Assembly: GCA_003646935.1 (NCBI GenBank)
Contig: QMLW01000061.1
Coordinates: 1 to 8,335 of the forward strand
From: Deltaproteobacteria bacterium
GTDB taxonomy: Bacteria; Desulfobacterota; DSM-4660; Desulfatiglandales; B25-G16
Direction of reading: 5' to 3'
DNA length: 8,335 nt
Part shown: one piece after another, positions 6,383 to 8,335 of the stretch
How the letters are laid out: every line of letters starts with the position of its first letter
How positions within the stretch are numbered: the stretch's first letter is position 1
Translations under genes and position numbers: made by a program
Notes under the pieces: generated by a model
What the model saw: the letters and a program-made list of their open reading frames with translations, nothing else
Databases searched by the model: none
What the model was told of the DNA's origin: nothing

Positions 6383-7186
6383 ATGGAAGAAATATTCGAG
6401 GAGATCACGAGGATACAATCCAGGGGAGGAAGCGCCGCACTTGGTACCGTTGTGCAGGTAAAAGGCTCCACCCCCAGGGAAGTGGGATCAAAGATCCTCA
6501 TAAAGGACGACGGCTCTGTGCTTGGTTCTTTAGGGGGAGGAACCTTGGAGGCAACGATCTGCCGAGAGGCGATAACGGTTCTTAGGGAAGGCAAGGCAAA
6601 GATGCTGCATTTCGATCTGACGGGCGAAGAAGCAGAGGCGGATCAGATGATCTGCGGCGGAGAGATGGATATCTTTATCGAGCCCATACTGCCGCAACCT
6701 GTTCTCTATATCTTCGGTGCGGGACATATCTCTCGTTCCCTCTCCAAGATAGCCAAGATGATCGGATTCAGGATTATCGTCATCGACGATAGGACCGAGT
6801 TCGCCAATCCCGAGAGGTTTCCCGAGGCGGACGAAATACTCGCCGAGGATTTCTCCACGGTACTTCCAAGGTTAAAGATTAATACCTCGTCCTGCCTGGC
6901 AATCGTGACAAGGGGCCACCAATTCGACGAGAAGGTGCTCGAATGGGCTCTAACTACTGAGGCACGCTACATAGGTATGGTCGGCAGCAAGAAGAAGAAC
7001 GAGGTCATCTTCACGCATCTGCGATCAAAGGGAATCTCCAACGAAATGCTTGAACGCGTCCATGCCCCTATCGGGCTGGATATCGGTGCCGAAACACCTG
7101 AAGAAATAGCAGTGAGCATCATGGCAGAGATTATTAAAAACAGAAGAGAAAGGGAGCATACGTTAAAGACCCCCATCACGAGTTGA
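6383..7186 (+). CDS. xdhC: XdhC/CoxF-family molybdenum hydroxylase maturation factor
   Basis: This 267-residue protein has both domains of XdhC-family factors, which bind molybdenum cofactor, promote its sulfuration or similar maturation, and deliver it to xanthine dehydrogenase-type enzymes. The N-terminal XdhC/CoxI part contains VKGSTPREVGSKILI (26-40), the SLGGGTLE turn (49-56) and ICGGEMDIFIEP (90-101) with the conserved CGG. The C-terminal part is a Rossmann-like domain: LYIFGAGHIS (108-117) dinucleotide-type loop, VIDDR (133-137), TRGHQFDEKVL and YIGMVGSKKK. Length and domains are complete. AAGGAG (6371-6376) precedes the ATG by six bases. Placement directly after yqeB and yqeC makes it the SDMH-associated member of the family, so the cofactor handled may carry selenium; that is inference. 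It is the last gene of the operon; no strong terminator follows. Confidence 0.93.
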   Translation: MEEIFEEITRIQSRGGSAALGTVVQVKGSTPREVGSKILIKDDGSVLGSLGGGTLEATICREAITVLREGKAKMLHFDLTGEEAEADQMICGGEMDIFIEPILPQPVLYIFGAGHISRSLSKIAKMIGFRIIVIDDRTEFANPERFPEADEILAEDFSTVLPRLKINTSSCLAIVTRGHQFDEKVLEWALTTEARYIGMVGSKKKNEVIFTHLRSKGISNEMLERVHAPIGLDIGAETPEEIAVSIMAEIIKNRREREHTLKTPITS

Positions 7187-7228
7187 TTAAATAAATTTCT
7201 TACTTAGTTATTTAGCAGCGTCCCGCTT

Positions 7229-7281
7229 CAGGAACGATTACTGGCTTAACAAGAGTCAAACGGAGTCGTTACCAGTTCCTG
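7229..7281. repeat. Bulged long-stem inverted repeat
   Basis: GTTACCAGTTCCTG (7268-7281) is a continuous strand that pairs with three left blocks in order: CAGGA (7229-7233), ACTGG (7240-7244) and TAAC (7247-7250). The left side has 6-base and 2-base bulges. The 17-base loop carries GAGTC twice. No T run follows, so it is not a standard terminator. Function unknown. Confidence 0.4.
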
Positions 7282-7348
7282 ACCCATTCAAAAATGCCCA
7301 TGGCGAAAACGACCTTGAATAAAATGGGAGGTTGTGATATGAGTGTAT

Positions 7349-7365
7349 TTCAAGATTTACTTGAA
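7349..7365. promoter_or_regulatory. Operator 1 (TTCAA-N7-TTGAA) on the -35 box
   Basis: A dyad of TTCAA (7349-7353) and TTGAA (7361-7365) with a 7-base spacer. It overlaps the -35 element TTGAAT. An almost identical copy lies 52 bases downstream. It is the likely binding site of the XRE protein encoded just after it. Confidence 0.6.
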
Positions 7366-7388
7366 TTTCCTTTAAGTTTTATTATAAT
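7361..7388 (+). promoter_or_regulatory. Sigma-70 promoter of the XRE-ImmA gene
   Basis: TTGAAT (7361-7366, 4 of 6 to the -35 consensus), a 16-base AT-rich spacer and a perfect TATAAT (7383-7388). Transcription would start near 7395, giving a leader of about 35 bases. The -35 box lies inside operator 1. Confidence 0.7.
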
Positions 7389-7400
7389 ATGGTAGATCAG

Positions 7401-7417
7401 TTCAATAAATACTTGAA
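7401..7417. promoter_or_regulatory. Operator 2 (TTCAA-N7-TTGAA) before the ribosome site
   Basis: The dyad TTCAA (7401-7405) and TTGAA (7413-7417) has the same 7-base spacing as operator 1. Including the following T, the two 18-base sites agree at 15 positions. It lies in the leader, ending one base before the Shine-Dalgarno AGGAGA (7419-7424). Confidence 0.6.
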
Positions 7418-7430
7418 TAGGAGATCTAGT

Positions 7431-8335
7431 ATGGAAACTGATCCTGCCAAGATTCTAGGCCAACGCATTTCCCACCTTCGCAAAAATCTAAATCTGACTC
7501 AAAAAGACTTGGCTATTCACCTGGACGTAAGTTCCCCACAGATCATTTCACAAATTGAGCGCGGTGAACGCGAAGTAAAGGCCTGGGAACTGGCAAAACT
7601 ATCAAAGGTTCTTTTTGTGGATGTGTCCGATCTACTGGCAACAGAGAAGCAAGCAGTTGAACAACCTATCCTCTGGAGATTGTTACCTTTAAGTGAGCAA
7701 GCGATTAAGGAAGCAAGATTTCTCAAGCGGTGCAAGGAATATGCGGCCTTAGAAGATTTAAGCGGAACCACTCGGAGGCGTCAATTCCCACAAAAGGAGG
7801 TCGATCCACACACGGTTAATTTCCGCGATGCCGCAAGACTTGCAGATGTAATTAGAACAGAGTTTGCCCTTGGAGCAAGACCAGCAGCTTCTTTGGAAAA
7901 GACGCTTGAAGATCAATTCGGCGTGAAAATTTGGTATGAGAATTTGGACGAAGGTTCAGCTGCTGCAACTATAGGAGACTTTGGACCAGCCATTCTGATG
8001 AACAGAGCGGAAGCTCCCTGGCGCCGGAACTACAACTTTGCCCATGAGCTTTTTCATTTGATTACTTGGAACAGCGTCCCTGCTAGACAGCTTCAAGAAG
8101 ATCACACTTTGTGGGAGAAAATCGAGAAGGTTGCCAATTCTTTTGCCTCTTGTCTTTTAATCCCCGGTGATTCAGTGAGTGTGGAGATAGAAGAGCGCGC
8201 GGTAAACGACCAGCTTGAAGACACTGACCTTATAGAAATCGCTCGCAAGTTCGACGTATCTACCGAGGCTCTTCTATTCCGTCTCCTGAACTTGAGGCTT
8301 ATCAGCAAAGAAACCGTCGATTTAATACTTAGCGA
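7431..8335 (+). CDS. XRE-family repressor fused to ImmA/IrrE zinc peptidase (3' end outside window)
   Basis: The first 301 residues are present; no stop occurs before the window edge. Residues about 8-62 are an XRE/Cro-type helix-turn-helix: ILGQRISHLRKNLNLTQKDL, then VSSPQIISQIERGER. After a linker, residues from about 130 form an ImmA/IrrE (COG2856) metallopeptidase domain, with zinc motif HELFH (H205, E206, H209) in YNFAHELFHLI. KIEKVANSFASCLLIP, the family's second signature, follows and should supply the third zinc ligand. In relatives, the peptidase cuts a repressor to relieve repression (ImmA on ImmR, IrrE on DdrO); here both parts are in one chain, as in many regulators of mobile elements and toxin-antitoxin-like loci. 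AGGAGA sits six bases before ATG 7431. Two operators around its promoter suggest autoregulation. GC is lower than in the preceding operon. Partners are expected downstream, out of view. Confidence 0.92.
   Translation, partial: METDPAKILGQRISHLRKNLNLTQKDLAIHLDVSSPQIISQIERGEREVKAWELAKLSKVLFVDVSDLLATEKQAVEQPILWRLLPLSEQAIKEARFLKRCKEYAALEDLSGTTRRRQFPQKEVDPHTVNFRDAARLADVIRTEFALGARPAASLEKTLEDQFGVKIWYENLDEGSAAATIGDFGPAILMNRAEAPWRRNYNFAHELFHLITWNSVPARQLQEDHTLWEKIEKVANSFASCLLIPGDSVSVEIEERAVNDQLEDTDLIEIARKFDVSTEALLFRLLNLRLISKETVDLILS

Larger units (their letters stand above)
7187..7430 (+). other. Intergenic region between the xdhC operon and the XRE-ImmA gene
   Basis: A 244-base gap. It contains a weak AT stem right after the operon (TAAATAA 7188-7194 with TTATTTA 7208-7214), a bulged inverted repeat at 7229-7281, a short reading frame with a good ribosome site at 7339-7395, and the promoter and operators of the next gene. 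GC drops to about 28% over 7321-7440 (hand count). Confidence 0.5.

Noticed and set aside
7243..7281. Integron attC-like site (GCTTAAC matches RYYYAAC)
   Set aside because: No matching GTTRRRY partner in the right place (GTTACCA does not fit), no integrase in view, and flanking genes are not cassette-like.
1..8335. CRISPR array, rRNA or complete insertion sequence
   Set aside because: No regularly spaced direct repeats, rRNA signature or transposase frame was seen on either strand.

Overview
The window is ordinary double-stranded bacterial DNA with compact genes, good Shine-Dalgarno sites and ATGA-type overlaps. Gene content points to a Gram-negative anaerobe, most likely a deltaproteobacterium (Desulfobacterota). 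The grounds are a secreted subtilase ending in a CFI-box motif, a stand-alone receiver protein, a selenium-dependent molybdenum hydroxylase (SDMH) maturation set, and GC-capped intergenic hairpins. This placement is inference from gene families; no rRNA or other marker is present.

Layout. Positions 1-339 hold the 3' end of an AmpG-like major facilitator permease. Positions 579-3119 encode a secreted, multidomain S8 serine protease: signal peptide, propeptide, catalytic domain split by a lower-GC beta-rich insert, two fibronectin III domains, and a CFI-box tail cut short by an in-frame stop. A small GNAT acetyltransferase follows (3210-3656). The 203-base gap between it and the convergent receiver gene is packed with hairpins, two of which look like members of one repeat family. 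The receiver-only response regulator lies on the minus strand (3860-4363), with a good sigma-70 promoter at 4450-4477.

A second module, 4749-7186, is a tight three-gene operon: yqeB, yqeC and an xdhC-family gene, overlapping by 4 bases and then separated by 3. These are accessory factors that mature molybdenum hydroxylases, in the selenium-dependent version of the pathway. No hydroxylase, selD or mocA gene is in the window, so the enzyme served must lie elsewhere. The leader at 4538-4593 can form mutually exclusive hairpins ending in a T run, which could be an attenuator or the expression platform of a riboswitch.

The last gene (7431 to the window end) is an XRE-type repressor fused to an ImmA/IrrE zinc peptidase domain, cut off by the window edge. 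It has a clear promoter (TTGAAT, 16 bases, TATAAT). Two near-identical 18-bp operators with dyad symmetry lie 52 bp apart, one on the -35 box and one just before the ribosome binding site. This suggests an autoregulated, protease-relieved switch. It and its AT-rich upstream region differ in composition from the operon before it, consistent with an accessory module. This control region, the interrupted protease and its broken CFI-box are the most distinctive things seen.
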